A stretch of 6,715 nucleotides of DNA, taken from NCBI GenBank assembly GCA_003218735.1, contig QHOJ01000013.1, forward strand, positions 1 to 6,715, written 5' to 3'. Numbering within the stretch: position 1 is the first letter of the stretch; each line of letters begins with the position of its first letter. The notes under the pieces are model-generated. The model ran no database searches. It was not told where the DNA came from and saw only the letters and a list, made by a program, of their open reading frames with translations. Origin of the DNA: Verrucomicrobiota bacterium (GTDB lineage: Bacteria; Verrucomicrobiota; Verrucomicrobiia; Chthoniobacterales; UBA10450). A program made the translations under genes and the position numbers. This document shows positions 6,526-6,715 of this stretch, in pieces.

Positions 6526-6715
6526 ATGAAGAATCGAGCTCCGCTGCTTACGGTACTACTTGGCAGTATTATTTTGCTGAATGCTGCGCTGACTGCGGAC
6601 GCACAGTCAAAGGACAAAGCCGAAATACGGCAATGGTTAGACCAGTGGGCGAAAGCGTTCCGCGCACACGATCTCGACGCCATCATGTCGATGTACGCGC
6701 CCGACGTCGTGGCCT
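6526..6715 (+). CDS. secreted SnoaL/NTF2-like protein, 3' truncated
   Basis: Only the first 63 codons are in the window. Residues 1-26 form a clear Sec signal peptide: basic MKNR, a hydrophobic core LLTVLLGSIILLNAAL and an A-D-A cleavage site at 24-26 before Gln27. The mature start, EIRQWLDQWAKAFRAHDLDA (33-52) followed by IMSMYAPDVV, has the helix-helix-strand pattern that opens SnoaL-like/DUF4440 NTF2-fold domains (a pair of amphipathic helices, then the D-x-x-x-x-M-Y-A-x-D-V motif). Members range from ketosteroid-isomerase-like enzymes to proteins with no known activity, so a reaction cannot be given. It is preceded by 207 bases without a recognisable gene and probably starts its own transcript. 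Confidence 0.85.
   Translation, partial: MKNRAPLLTVLLGSIILLNAALTADAQSKDKAEIRQWLDQWAKAFRAHDLDAIMSMYAPDVVA

Noticed and set aside
6275..6529. Plus-strand ORF of 84 codons between the DsrE-like and SnoaL-like genes
   Set aside because: It starts inside the real C-terminal coding region of the DsrE-like gene and runs over the ribosome binding site of the next gene. Its sequence is low in recognisable structure. I see no gene in 6319-6525.

Overview
The window reads as a chromosomal stretch of a Gram-negative-type, moderately GC-rich bacterium, probably from a metagenome or draft assembly. The gene set suggests a diderm: an MlaE/MlaF/MlaD lipid transporter without MlaB or MlaC, a predicted lipoprotein, a Tat-type signal peptide and a ClpC-type unfoldase. 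The protein style recalls soil Verrucomicrobiota (Chthoniobacterales-like). That placement is inference from general resemblance and was not tested by any search.

Layout. Positions 1-1534 (+) hold the C-terminal part of a ClpC ATPase whose 5' end lies outside the window. Facing it on the minus strand are a XerC/D-type tyrosine recombinase (about 2483 down to 1578) and, just upstream of it, an unrecognised small lipoprotein gene (3021 down to 2530). A 270-base divergent intergenic region (3022-3291) contains two sets of inverted repeats and no convincing gene. From 3292 to 5819 (+) there is a compact operon: mlaE permease, mlaF ATPase (overlapping mlaE by ATGA) and mlaD (27-base gap). A hairpin that may be a terminator follows at 5828-5856. 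Next is a Tat-exported DsrE-like gene (5874-6318) interrupted by a single-base frameshift. A 207-base gap with no recognisable gene leads to a secreted SnoaL/NTF2-like protein with a strong ribosome binding site, cut by the window end.

How the genes work together. MlaE, MlaF and MlaD form one ABC complex thought to move phospholipids between the inner and outer membranes. ClpC and Xer are housekeeping functions (protein quality control and chromosome dimer resolution) with no evident link to it. The main oddities are the frameshifted DsrE-like gene and the recombinase frame, which has no ATG, GTG or TTG able to start the full-length protein. I saw no mobile element, CRISPR array, tRNA, rRNA or clear new multi-gene system.
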